From NCBI GenBank assembly GCA_964399545.1, contig CAYNRG010000006.1:18659-82658 (forward strand): a stretch of 64,000 nt of DNA, given 5' to 3'. The translations under genes and the position numbers were made by a program. This document shows, one piece after another, positions 35,137 to 43,790 of this stretch (position 1 is the stretch's first letter; each line of letters starts with the position of its first letter). Under the pieces are notes generated by a model that saw only the letters and a program-made list of their open reading frames with translations, had not been told where the DNA came from and made no database searches. This stretch comes from CAYNRG01 sp964399545 (GTDB lineage: Bacteria > Bacillota_I > Bacilli_A > Erysipelotrichales > Erysipelotrichaceae).

Positions 35137-36076
35137 GGTCTTGGCATTTTTGATGAAGAATGTGGATTAACTTTTGAGGTTTTAGTACTTTTGCGGAAGC
35201 TCCAAATTGAAAAATCCAACTGATGAAGGTAGGAGAGAGGGAAGTGGAAAGATTGATGATGAAAGAATCATCAGTCTTTTTTTCTAGAAAAAGATCTTCA
35301 CCTAAAGCATCATGAACTTGTGAATAGAGAGCAATATCAAATTGAATTGAAACATTTTCTATTTCACCTAAAGTTAACTTGAAGTTAGTCTTGATATAGT
35401 GGGAAACTTCTCTTTTCTTATCCAAAGGATGATACTCCTGAAGATGGACTTCATCCATTTTATCGATTCGATAATGTGTGAGGTTATGGTGCTTTAAAGA
35501 ATAACCAATGCAATAATACCTCTGATTTTCAAAGATTAAGGCAAGAGGGATAAGTGAATAGAATTGAGCATTTTTGCGATACTTCTTTTCATTTTTGAAA
35601 GAGAAGTCAAAGTATTGAAAAGAAATAGAATAGTGGGAAGTAATTGCCTTTTGCAAAGAATCAACCGTATAGAAGATATGCTCATTTTCTTTTTTCTTAG
35701 GAGAAAAAGTAAGCTGTTGTAGCAAATTATTAGAATCGTGTTGACTTAATAGGGTGCTGCATTTTTGGATTAATTCTTCTGTTTTTTTAACACTTATGAA
35801 TTCTGCTGAACAAAGCATATCTATGATAATTTTGATATCGACTAGTTCAAAGGTTCTAGAAGCAAGATAATAGCCTTGTTTGGGTGACTTAGTAAAAAGA
35901 ATGTCCATCTCCCATTCTTGAAGAAGCTTTAAATCTTCATAAATCGATTTTCGTTCTGCACTAATACCTCGATGAGATAGGTAATCAATAATTTCAGGTG
36001 TGCTTACTGGATGGAGTTCATCACTTTCTTTATAGAGAAACTCCATTAAATACAACAACTTGATTTTTTTATTCAT
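35090..36076 (-). CDS. WYL-domain transcriptional regulator
   Basis: A 328-residue regulator with an N-terminal HTH_11 winged helix (about 1-65, HPVSTPEIIDYL and ISAERKSIYEDLKLL), a central WYL domain (about 140-225; segment YYCIGYSLKHHNLTHYRID) and a C-terminal WCX-type region. WYL domains bind nucleic acids or nucleotides, and these proteins regulate stress, phage-defence and other genes. It is divergent from a membrane protein gene at 36183. Its target is unknown. Confidence 0.88.
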   Translation of the reverse strand: MNKKIKLLYLMEFLYKESDELHPVSTPEIIDYLSHRGISAERKSIYEDLKLLQEWEMDILFTKSPKQGYYLASRTFELVDIKIIIDMLCSAEFISVKKTEELIQKCSTLLSQHDSNNLLQQLTFSPKKKENEHIFYTVDSLQKAITSHYSISFQYFDFSFKNEKKYRKNAQFYSLIPLALIFENQRYYCIGYSLKHHNLTHYRIDKMDEVHLQEYHPLDKKREVSHYIKTNFKLTLGEIENVSIQFDIALYSQVHDALGEDLFLEKKTDDSFIINLSTSLSPTFISWIFQFGASAKVLKPQKLIHILHQKCQDLIQLYSTYSKFSDEQ

Positions 36077-36182
36077 AACTCCTCCAATGATTTATATAGA
36101 TTATATCACAGTGTACTAAAAAACGGACAGTATATTTTTATCCCTATGCTAAGATAGACTCACTTGATGGAGGTAGAATAAG

Positions 36183-36773
36183 ATGAATATTAAAAATCGA
36201 TTAGTACTTACAATGGCTTGTAGCTTGATATCAATGCACTATGCAATATATGGCTATGAATTAGCTTCAATAACTTTGATGCTTTTAAGTGTTTGTATAA
36301 GTGGAGTTACACTATCTTCATCAAGGTTTTCCATGAGATCGCTCATGAAAGTGATCGGTAGCATTTGTATTTTAGAAATTGCCATGTTGTTGCTTCTAAA
36401 TCAGGTTCCTAGCACCCTAATATTAGCCCTCTTTGCAATGACTAGTGCAATTTCTTGCGGATGCTGGAGTTTGATTTATCAACGAGAAATATCAGAAAAT
36501 AAATTCACAATACTAATGCTTGCTGAGATGATGATTAGTTTTTCAATGATTACTTTAATAGTGACATTATTTCTGCCAAGCGAAATTGCTGAAGGGTTTC
36601 TATCTTCTAATTTTATTTTGGGAAGAGAAGGAATGATGCAACTGTTATACTTTTTAGTTCTTGGACCGATGAGCGCAATTCAAATAGAAGTGTATAAAAG
36701 TGTTCTTCAACGAACAGATTCTTGTTCATCATCTGTAAAATATAGAAGGAAGAACGTAAGTGTGGTAAAATAA
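36183..36773 (+). CDS. Hypothetical membrane protein
   Basis: I do not recognise this 196-residue protein. It has about six hydrophobic helices and a short basic C-terminal tail (KYRRKNVSVVK), with no clear motif. Start ATG 36183 follows GATGGAGG. It lies divergent from the WYL regulator and 17 bp before a cation efflux gene, so it may be controlled by the former and co-transcribed with the latter. Confidence 0.7.
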   Translation: MNIKNRLVLTMACSLISMHYAIYGYELASITLMLLSVCISGVTLSSSRFSMRSLMKVIGSICILEIAMLLLLNQVPSTLILALFAMTSAISCGCWSLIYQREISENKFTILMLAEMMISFSMITLIVTLFLPSEIAEGFLSSNFILGREGMMQLLYFLVLGPMSAIQIEVYKSVLQRTDSCSSSVKYRRKNVSVVK

Positions 36774-36790
36774 TATAACGAGGTGATAGA

Positions 36791-37957
36791 ATGACGATGT
36801 GGTTAGTAAAGCGATTTGTTAAAAAATATGAAGAAATTAATGATGAGCGAGTAAGGATGAAATATGGAACATTAAGTAGTGTTGTAGGGATTATAGCGAA
36901 TATTTGTTTGTTTGCAATTAAAATTGTTTTGGGGACAGTGAGTAATTCCATAGCGATTACTTCGGATGCATTTAATAATTTATCAGATTCAGCAAGTTGT
37001 ATTGTAACATTATTTGGATATAAAATGGCAGCGAAGCCGGCAGATAAGGATCATCCCTTTGGTCATGGTAGAGTTGAACATATTACAAGTTTGTTTATTG
37101 CAGTTGTAATTTTATTGGTAGGAGTCGAGCTGTTTAAGACATCCGTCAATAAAATTATGGATCCACCTGTTTTGCAAGTGAGTATACCCATTGTGGTTAT
37201 CTTGATTAGTACTATTTTGGTAAAACTATGGATGTATGGATTCAACAAAAAATTAGGAAATAAAGTGAATAGTACAGCAATGTTAGCGACATCCAAAGAT
37301 AGTCTTAATGATGTTTTTGCAACATCTGCGGCTTTAATTGCCTTAGTTGGAACGCTATTTATAGATTTTCCATTGGATGGAATAATGGGAATTGTGGTTT
37401 CTATCTTAATCCTTTACTCAGGGTATGAAATTATTCGAACAACCGTAGATGAGTTAATTGGCCAACCAGCGGATAAAGAATTGGTGGATAAAATTGAATC
37501 AATTATTTTGAAGCATGAGGAAATTTTGGGATTACATGATATGATTATCCATAACTATGGCCCAGGTAAAATGATTGGTAGTGCCCATGTCGAAGTTGGC
37601 GCAAAACAAGATTTTCTTCTTGTTCATGATGTAGTGGATGAAATAGAGCGAGAAATTGAAACTAGCTTGCATGTCATGATGACATTGCATATGGATCCAG
37701 TGATTCAAGATGATGCTGTGGTGAATGAATACCTCGTGATTGTAGAAAAAATTATTCATGAAATTCATGAAGATTTATCCTTGCATGATTTTAGAGTAGT
37801 AGAGGGTCCAACTCACACCAATATTATTTTTGATTTAGTCATTCCTTATGATAGTCCACTTAATCAAGGAGAAGTAAAAGCGATGATTGATGAAAAGATT
37901 CAAAAAGAAAAAGGTAATGTTTATACAGTGATTAAATTCGACCGTGGATATTGTTAA
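36791..37957 (+). CDS. Cation diffusion facilitator (CDF) family transporter
   Basis: A 388-residue metal/proton antiporter with six membrane helices. The metal-site motifs are SDAFNNLSDSAS in helix 2 and HPFGHGRVEH next to it, then DSLNDV in helix 5. The cytoplasmic C-terminal part is longer than in YiiP (about 180 residues), with a second copy of the ferredoxin-like domain after VEKIIHEIH. Metal specificity (Zn, Fe, Mn) is not clear. GAGGTGAT precedes the ATG. Confidence 0.92.
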   Translation: MTMWLVKRFVKKYEEINDERVRMKYGTLSSVVGIIANICLFAIKIVLGTVSNSIAITSDAFNNLSDSASCIVTLFGYKMAAKPADKDHPFGHGRVEHITSLFIAVVILLVGVELFKTSVNKIMDPPVLQVSIPIVVILISTILVKLWMYGFNKKLGNKVNSTAMLATSKDSLNDVFATSAALIALVGTLFIDFPLDGIMGIVVSILILYSGYEIIRTTVDELIGQPADKELVDKIESIILKHEEILGLHDMIIHNYGPGKMIGSAHVEVGAKQDFLLVHDVVDEIEREIETSLHVMMTLHMDPVIQDDAVVNEYLVIVEKIIHEIHEDLSLHDFRVVEGPTHTNIIFDLVIPYDSPLNQGEVKAMIDEKIQKEKGNVYTVIKFDRGYC

Positions 37958-37968
37958 AGGTGATAATG

Positions 37969-38010
37969 ACCGACTTCAAAATTTTGGGAACAAAAAAGAA
38001 GTCGGTTTTC
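37969..38010 (+). terminator. Terminator after the CDF transporter
   Basis: A 9-bp stem (ACCGACTTC with GAAGTCGGT) with a ~20-nt loop is followed by TTTTC. Confidence 0.7.
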
Positions 38011-38039
38011 ATATGGGGATAAACTCCATAAAAGAAAAA

Positions 38040-38085
38040 TGAAAAGGACTAAACTCTATACTTCATAGAATTTTAGTCCTTTCGT
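38040..38085 (-). terminator. Terminator of htpG (minus strand)
   Basis: An 11-bp stem (AAAGGACTAAA with TTTAGTCCTTT) runs into TTTTCATTTTT on the minus strand, downstream of htpG. Confidence 0.75.
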
Positions 38086-38110
38086 TTTATCAAACACGGA
38101 TTGTTTAATT

Positions 38111-39997
38111 TTATTTTTTAATGGACATTAACTCACAAACCTTATTGGCATAAGCGACAGGATCCTCAATAGACAGACCTTCAATTAATAAAGCTTGATT
38201 ATAAAGAATGTCCGCATAAGTATCAATTTTTTCTGGTTGTTCTTGATGCAACGCTTGCAAGGATTTAAAGATTTGATGGTCAGGATTGATCTCCAAAATT
38301 TTTGTTGCTTTGATTCCTTGGTTTGTAGGAGAATTAGCTAAAACTTTTTCCATTTCTAAAGAAATTCCCTCTTCAGAAACCAGACATACAGGGTGAGTTT
38401 TTAAACGTGAAGAGATTCGAACCTCATTAACTTTTCCATGAAGACTATCTTTCATTGCGGTTAACAAGGGTTGATTTTCTTTTTGTTTTTCTTCTTTAAC
38501 CTGTTTTTCTTCTTCACTATCTAAATCCAAGTCTCCTTGATTAATTGATTTAAATTTTTTATCTTGATAGCTTTGTAATATATTAATAGCAAATTCATCA
38601 ACATCATCGGTAAAGTAGAGGACTTCAATATTTTTTTCTTGTAGTCGCTCCATTTGTGGTAATTTGTTGATGACATCAATACTGTCACCACAAGCATAAT
38701 AGATAAACTCTTGTTTTTCGTCCATTCTCTCTACAACTTCTTTTAATGTTGTATATTTTTCTTCGTGGCTAGATTTAAATAGGATTAAATCTTGAAGAAG
38801 TTCCTTATGAGCTCCGAAATCTTGATAAAGCCCATATTTTAAGTTTAAACCAAATTGAGAGAAAAATTCTTCATAATCTTCACGTTGGTTAGCAAGCATT
38901 TTATCCAAATGAGACTTAATTTTTTTCTCGATGCTTTTAGCTAGAGTTATCATTTGGCGATCTTGCTGAAGCATTTCACGGGAAATATTTAAGCTGATAT
39001 CATCACTATCTACAAGCCCTCTTATAAATCTGAAATGATCAGGGATTAAATTCTTTGCTTTATCAAGGATGAAAACACCCTTGCTATATAGCTGAACACC
39101 GGCTTCATAATCCGTGTTATAAAAGTTATAAGGCGCTTTTTTAGGAATAAAGAAAAGAGCGTTGTAGGATAGGGTTCCTTCGGTATTGTAATGGATAACT
39201 TTTAAAGGATCTTCCCAGTCCATAAATTTATTCTTATAGAAATCATTGTATTCCTCATCGGTTGCTTTTCTTTTTTTCCATAAAGGAATCATGGAGTTGA
39301 TTGTTTCAGTTGTAATGATTGTTTCTGTTTCTTCAGGATTATCTTCTTTTGCTTGCGAAGTAGATAGGTTCATCTGAATTGGATAACGAACATAATCAGA
39401 ATATTTTTTGATTAGCTGTTGCAGTTGATAATCATCAAGGAAGTCATCATAGTTATCTTCCTTTGTTGAGTCTTTAAGCTCAAGAGTAATGGTAGTTCCA
39501 ATTTCAGTACGGTCACTTTTTTTAATGGTATAGCCATCTTCACCTGTGCTTATCCAAGTGTACCCCTGATCTTCTAATGCTGATCTAGTTTCAACGGTTA
39601 CTTGCTTAGCAACCATAAATGCAGAATAGAATCCAACTCCAAATTGCCCGATAATATCGATGTTCTTAGGGTTTTCTTCTAGTTGCTGTTTAAAATCAAG
39701 AGATCCACTTTTTGCAATGGTTCCAAGGTTAGTCTCCAACTCTTCCTTGCTCATCCCGATTCCTGTATCTTGAATCACTAGCATTCTTTGTTCTTTTAAA
39801 GGTTGAATAAAGATAGTTAAGTCTTTTTTATCCACCCGAGCATCTTGATTAGTTAAGGAAAGATAATATCGCTTATCTAGAGCATCGGAGGAGTTAGAAA
39901 TTAACTCTCTAATAAAGATTTCGCGGTTGGTATAGATGGAGTGAATCATCAAATCCAACAACTTTTTTGATTCTGCTTTAAATTGTTTTTTAGCCAT
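38111..39997 (-). CDS. htpG: Molecular chaperone HtpG (Hsp90)
   Basis: A 628-residue bacterial Hsp90. The N-terminal ATPase domain has the GHKL motifs ELISNSSDALDK, DTGIGMS and GQFGVGFYS, the middle domain contains ISREMLQQDR, and a C-terminal dimerisation domain follows. It folds or stabilises proteins in the cytoplasm using ATP. AGGAGGG precedes the ATG. Its promoter is followed by a CIRCE-like inverted repeat (40007-40035), which suggests HrcA control. Confidence 0.96.
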   Translation of the reverse strand: MAKKQFKAESKKLLDLMIHSIYTNREIFIRELISNSSDALDKRYYLSLTNQDARVDKKDLTIFIQPLKEQRMLVIQDTGIGMSKEELETNLGTIAKSGSLDFKQQLEENPKNIDIIGQFGVGFYSAFMVAKQVTVETRSALEDQGYTWISTGEDGYTIKKSDRTEIGTTITLELKDSTKEDNYDDFLDDYQLQQLIKKYSDYVRYPIQMNLSTSQAKEDNPEETETIITTETINSMIPLWKKRKATDEEYNDFYKNKFMDWEDPLKVIHYNTEGTLSYNALFFIPKKAPYNFYNTDYEAGVQLYSKGVFILDKAKNLIPDHFRFIRGLVDSDDISLNISREMLQQDRQMITLAKSIEKKIKSHLDKMLANQREDYEEFFSQFGLNLKYGLYQDFGAHKELLQDLILFKSSHEEKYTTLKEVVERMDEKQEFIYYACGDSIDVINKLPQMERLQEKNIEVLYFTDDVDEFAINILQSYQDKKFKSINQGDLDLDSEEEKQVKEEKQKENQPLLTAMKDSLHGKVNEVRISSRLKTHPVCLVSEEGISLEMEKVLANSPTNQGIKATKILEINPDHQIFKSLQALHQEQPEKIDTYADILYNQALLIEGLSIEDPVAYANKVCELMSIKK

Positions 39998-40006
39998 AAG
40001 CCCTCC

Positions 40007-40035
40007 TTTAGCAGTCTTTATATCTGACTGCTAAA
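40007..40035 (-). promoter_or_regulatory. CIRCE-like (HrcA) operator of htpG, variant sequence
   Basis: A perfect 10-bp inverted repeat, TTTAGCAGTC-N9-GACTGCTAAA, lies between the htpG promoter and ribosome-binding site. The consensus CIRCE element is TTAGCACTC-N9-GAGTGCTAA. One base in each half is changed (C to G with the matching G to C), keeping full symmetry and the 9-bp spacer. HrcA binding is inferred, and hrcA is not in the window. Confidence 0.72.
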
Positions 40036-40036
40036 T

Positions 40037-40065
40037 AATATATCATCTTTTCATAAAAAAAACAA
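40037..40065 (-). promoter_or_regulatory. htpG promoter
   Basis: On the minus strand, TTGTTT (40060-40065) and TATATT (40037-40042) are separated by 17 bp, directly upstream of the CIRCE-like repeat. Confidence 0.62.
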
Positions 40066-40176
40066 GTGCAAAGATGCTCATAGATTGAGAATTTTCTAAA
40101 ATCTCTAAAAGAGTGAAAAGCGTGATGTTTTTAACAATATAGGTTATTATTAATTGTAATTTAAGGGGGTGGCATC

Positions 40177-40569
40177 TTGTTTTCTTTAGGAAGTTTCTTG
40201 CAATATTCAAGGAAAAGATGTGGTTATACACAGCAGGAAGTTGCAAAAATATGCAATGTAAGTCCTCAAGCAATCTCTCGTTATGAAAATGATGGAGCAG
40301 AACCAGATCTTGAGACGATGATTTGCCTTGCAAAACTTTATCGTACCGATATGAACCATTTAGTAAGCTTTGTTGAAATTGCCGATTATGATGATGAGGG
40401 GATTCGCTTAACCAATTTAGAGATAGAATTAATTAAAAAATTTAGACTCTGTGAGGCGCGAGTTCAGTACGCTATAAAAAATTTTACTGCAATGATGGTT
40501 GATAAAAAAACAATGTATACAGAGAGTGAAGGGTTTCCAGCAATACAAGTAAATGAAGAAGAGGAATGA
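40177..40569 (+). CDS. Small XRE-family transcriptional regulator
   Basis: A 130-residue protein with an N-terminal HTH (about 5-60; CGYTQQEVAKICNVSPQAIS and EPDLETMICLAKLY) and a C-terminal region of about 65 residues without a recognised domain. The start is TTG at 40177, supported by AAGGGGGTGG eight bases upstream; no ATG gives a complete HTH. It is divergent from htpG. Targets unknown. Confidence 0.85.
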   Translation: MFSLGSFLQYSRKRCGYTQQEVAKICNVSPQAISRYENDGAEPDLETMICLAKLYRTDMNHLVSFVEIADYDDEGIRLTNLEIELIKKFRLCEARVQYAIKNFTAMMVDKKTMYTESEGFPAIQVNEEEE

Positions 40570-40576
40570 GGAGTAT

Positions 40577-40613
40577 GAAAAAAGAGAGGCCAAATATTTT
40601 GACTTCTCTTTTA
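40577..40613. terminator. Bidirectional terminator between the XRE gene and the TraB-family gene
   Basis: A stem of AAAAGAGAG with a CTTCTCTTTT complement around a ~14-nt loop, with A-runs on one side and T-runs on the other, between two convergent genes. Confidence 0.6.
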
Positions 40614-40633
40614 AGAATTTATTAAGATATCAA

Positions 40634-41797
40634 TTATAGAAATGATTGGAAAAAAGTTTTAAGAATATCAATTCCCCCAATCAAAGTTCCTAGAGTACTA
40701 AAGAGGTTTGCAAGAATCACAACTAAAAGAATATGAGTGACACGGTTCTTATAGAATCCTTTGAAACTTGTGAGATCTTCTAAAAGATTTTCGAAGTCTC
40801 GTACTTTAGGTTTTCTTAGGAAGGCTTCACTTAACCCTGCAAACCAACCGGCTGCTAATAGGGGATTTAGTGAAGTGATGGGTGATGCCAAGAAGGCAGC
40901 TAAGATAGATAAAGGATGACCCCAAGCAAGAAGAACACCAATAGCAGAAAGGCTTCCATTCCACAAGGTCCATCGCAGAAGTTGTTGCCAGCCTAAAGAT
41001 GGATCAAGAGAGAACATGGATAAAATCATTCCAATAAGCAGGATAGGAATAATCCATTTTATCAATTTGGAAGAAGCTTTTTTCTGCGGAATGCTAGTTA
41101 GTTCTGCGATATCTTGATTTTTAAATAATTCTTTTTTGACACCTGGAATATGAGCCGCTCCTAAAACAGCAACGACTTTTTTACCAGGAGCATTTTTGAT
41201 GTGATAAGCTAGAGTTTGATCTCGTTCATGAATTAAAATATCAGAAACAACAGGGAAATCTTTTCCAACATCTTGTAGAGCGGCTTCGAGTATTTCAGAT
41301 TGCTTCAAATTTTCGATTTCTTCTTCAGTAATTTCTTCTTCAAAAATAGATAAAACTAAAATTGTAAGTAACTTAAATTTTTCTAAAAACCGTAGTTTAC
41401 GATAAATCCGTGTGAAAGTAGTTTGAATACTTCGATCAGCTAAAACTAATTCAGCTTGAGTTTCCTCGGCACTCTGAATTCCTTGAATCATTTCTTGCCC
41501 TGCTTGAACATTGATTTTTTTTGCAATTCTTTTTTGATAAGAGCCCAAAATGAGATTAGCCAGCATGAAACCGGCCTTTTTTTGCTTGATTACATCGATG
41601 ATATCGGTATTCAACCAACGATTTGGATTTTTTAAAGAATTATAACGTTCTTGGTCCAATTCAATGCAAATGCTATCAGGTTGAACTGTTTCAACACAGT
41701 TTTTTACATCTTGACTACTTGTATGAGAAACGTGTGCTGTTCCAATTAGGTAAATTTCTTTTCCTTCCAGGCAGACTTTAGTTATAGACTCGTTCAT
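40634..41797 (-). CDS. TraB/PrgY-family membrane protein
   Basis: A 387-residue protein. The N-terminal half matches the TraB domain: GTAHVSHTS near the start, CIELDQERY and VAVLGAAHIPGV further on. The C-terminal half has about four hydrophobic helices. Enterococcal PrgY/TraB lowers the activity of peptide sex pheromones and is thought to be protease-like, but members also occur widely in bacteria without such plasmids. Function here is unknown; a role in peptide signal processing would be speculation. It is divergent from cdaA. Confidence 0.85.
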   Translation of the reverse strand: MNESITKVCLEGKEIYLIGTAHVSHTSSQDVKNCVETVQPDSICIELDQERYNSLKNPNRWLNTDIIDVIKQKKAGFMLANLILGSYQKRIAKKINVQAGQEMIQGIQSAEETQAELVLADRSIQTTFTRIYRKLRFLEKFKLLTILVLSIFEEEITEEEIENLKQSEILEAALQDVGKDFPVVSDILIHERDQTLAYHIKNAPGKKVVAVLGAAHIPGVKKELFKNQDIAELTSIPQKKASSKLIKWIIPILLIGMILSMFSLDPSLGWQQLLRWTLWNGSLSAIGVLLAWGHPLSILAAFLASPITSLNPLLAAGWFAGLSEAFLRKPKVRDFENLLEDLTSFKGFYKNRVTHILLVVILANLFSTLGTLIGGIDILKTFFQSFL

Positions 41798-41986
41798 AAA
41801 ATACCCCTCTTTTACATATAATCGATTATACCATATCTTTTAATATAGTCGTAAGAAAAAGGAATAGTCTTTTTTAAACTTTGGTATACTTAAAGGAGAT
41901 TTTTGAGCCAAATCAACAAACTGAATTCTGAAAGATAGAGATATGCAAAGCAAGAGAAGTTACAGTTTCCAAGGTTGAGTATAGTG

Positions 41987-41995
41987 TGATATAAT
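41987..41995 (+). promoter_or_regulatory. Extended -10 promoter of the cdaA operon
   Basis: TGA followed by TATAAT (41990-41995) gives an extended -10. No convincing -35 is present. Confidence 0.5.
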
Positions 41996-42020
41996 AATAT
42001 ATTATCAAGGAGGCTATAGT

Positions 42021-43790
42021 GTGAATACTTATAACTTGAGTTTAACGTTTGAAAATATAAAGGTACTCATTCGGATGATTTTAGATGTGGGCATCATGTG
42101 GATGTTGCTATTTTATGCTATTAAAATTGTAAAAAATAATGCAAGAACAATTCAAATTTTTAAAGGGATTATTCTTATTTTGATTGTGGATGGATTTTCT
42201 AAACTCTTAGGGCTAGCTACTGTGAGTTGGTTAGCGGGGATGTTTGTAAACTGGGGATTTTTAGCCGTTATTATTGTGTTTCAGCCAGAAATTCGCTCTG
42301 TTTTAGAAAAAATTGGAAAAAGTAATATGTTCTCACGTATTTCAGCCTTAACTGGAAATGAAAAAGAACAGTTAGTGGATGTTGTTGTTGGAGCGACAAT
42401 GTTGTTGGCAAATTCACAGACTGGAGCTTTAATTACCATAGAACAATCTCAAGCATTGAATGATTATATTAAGACAGGGACAAAGATTAACTCAGAAGTA
42501 AGTTTAGAGTTACTAACCTCTATTTTTGTTACCTCCACTCCTCTTCATGATGGAGCGGTGATTATTCAAGGAGATCGCATTGCTTGTGCAAGTGCATATT
42601 TTCCTTTGACAAATGCAGAGTTGCCTTCACGTTATGGAACAAGACATCGAGCGGCGGTAGGTATTAGTGAGCTAACTGATGCGGTAACTATTGTTATTTC
42701 GGAAGAAACAGGAAGAGTAAGCATTACAGAAGGTGGGAAAATTTTCCATGTAGATCGTAAAGGGCTAAGAGAATATTTAATTCGTGTTATTTGTGGAGAA
42801 GCAACTGAAGTTGCAGTAGCTTCAGTGAAAAAACCGAAATTTCAAGAGGCGATTGTTATTGAAAGAGAAGAAGTGGATGCAGATGGAGAAGATGAATATG
42901 TTATCGAGCCTGCCAAAATTGAAGAGATTGAAGTGACACCAGAACAACCAATCGTAGAAGAACCTAAAGAAGAAACTTCTCTTTTAGGACGTTTGGCAAT
43001 TAAACGATATGGAGAGAAAGAAGAAGTAGGTGAAATAGAACCAATCGAAGAAGAAGTGATTGAAGAAGTAAAGGAAGAAGTTGTTGAAGAAAAGCCAAAG
43101 AAAAAGAAATTATTTAGTTTCTTTGGGAAGAAAAATAAAAACACTAAAGAGGCAGTTTCAGCCCAAAAAACGGAAGAAGAAACATTAGCCGATTTAGAAG
43201 AGAACATTAAACTTCCTCATAGAAGAGAAACTGTTCAACCTATTGTATTTGAAGAACCAAAGAATAGAGAGCTAAGAGAACCAGTTGTAACTTTGTCAAC
43301 GGAGAAAGAGGAAACTGATTCATCTTCGACATATAGGACCTCTATGATTCGTGCTATGGGTGAAGATCCAGCTCAGACAGCAGAACTTAAAACAGCGGGA
43401 GCAGGAGAATTTAATACAGGAACACATGGATTATCTGGAGAAGAATTTAGAAAAGCGCGAGTGGAAGCCATTCGTTCAGGACACTCCATACACGCAGTTA
43501 AAAAGGAGTCTATGGAGCATCCTATTCATAATCGGGAATTAGAAGATTTAGTAGAGGATCCAATGCAAGAGGAGAAAAGAGAAACTCCAAAATTTAAAAT
43601 GGATTTTAGTGATCAATCAGAAACTGGTAGTATGAAAAGTTTGTTGGAAGAAGTAAATCATACGTTATATGGAAAAGATTTTATGAAACAATTAGAAGTT
43701 GTAGATACAATGAGCTTAGATAAAGCGGAGATTGAAGAAGGATTGGAAATCGATGCAGCTAAAAACTCCCAGACAGGAGGTAATCAATAA
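42021..43790 (+). CDS. cdaA: Diadenylate cyclase CdaA with long acidic C-terminal extension
   Basis: Makes c-di-AMP from two ATP, controlling potassium and osmotic balance. Three N-terminal membrane helices (about 15-85) precede the DAC domain (about 100-260) with DGA (177-179) and RHR (208-210). CdaA is usually about 275 residues; here a further 320 residues follow, Glu/Lys-rich and low-complexity, with a basic-aromatic patch KKKKLFSFFGKKNK and probable disorder. The reading frame is continuous and ends by overlap with ybbR, so it is not a misread. The GTG start at 42021 has AAGGAGG upstream. With ybbR and glmM it forms the conserved cdaA-cdaR-glmM operon. Confidence 0.94.
   Translation: MNTYNLSLTFENIKVLIRMILDVGIMWMLLFYAIKIVKNNARTIQIFKGIILILIVDGFSKLLGLATVSWLAGMFVNWGFLAVIIVFQPEIRSVLEKIGKSNMFSRISALTGNEKEQLVDVVVGATMLLANSQTGALITIEQSQALNDYIKTGTKINSEVSLELLTSIFVTSTPLHDGAVIIQGDRIACASAYFPLTNAELPSRYGTRHRAAVGISELTDAVTIVISEETGRVSITEGGKIFHVDRKGLREYLIRVICGEATEVAVASVKKPKFQEAIVIEREEVDADGEDEYVIEPAKIEEIEVTPEQPIVEEPKEETSLLGRLAIKRYGEKEEVGEIEPIEEEVIEEVKEEVVEEKPKKKKLFSFFGKKNKNTKEAVSAQKTEEETLADLEENIKLPHRRETVQPIVFEEPKNRELREPVVTLSTEKEETDSSSTYRTSMIRAMGEDPAQTAELKTAGAGEFNTGTHGLSGEEFRKARVEAIRSGHSIHAVKKESMEHPIHNRELEDLVEDPMQEEKRETPKFKMDFSDQSETGSMKSLLEEVNHTLYGKDFMKQLEVVDTMSLDKAEIEEGLEIDAAKNSQTGGNQ

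Noticed and set aside
38111..39997. Possible second coding frame in htpG
   Set aside because: Only short shadows; the Hsp90 motifs are continuous in one frame.
40634..41797. TraB-family gene as evidence of a conjugative pheromone plasmid
   Set aside because: The surrounding genes are chromosomal housekeeping genes, with no conjugation genes nearby.
42842..43207. Long reverse-strand ORF inside cdaA
   Set aside because: It is a Ser/Phe-rich shadow of the Glu/Lys-rich tail on the opposite strand, with no ribosome-binding site.
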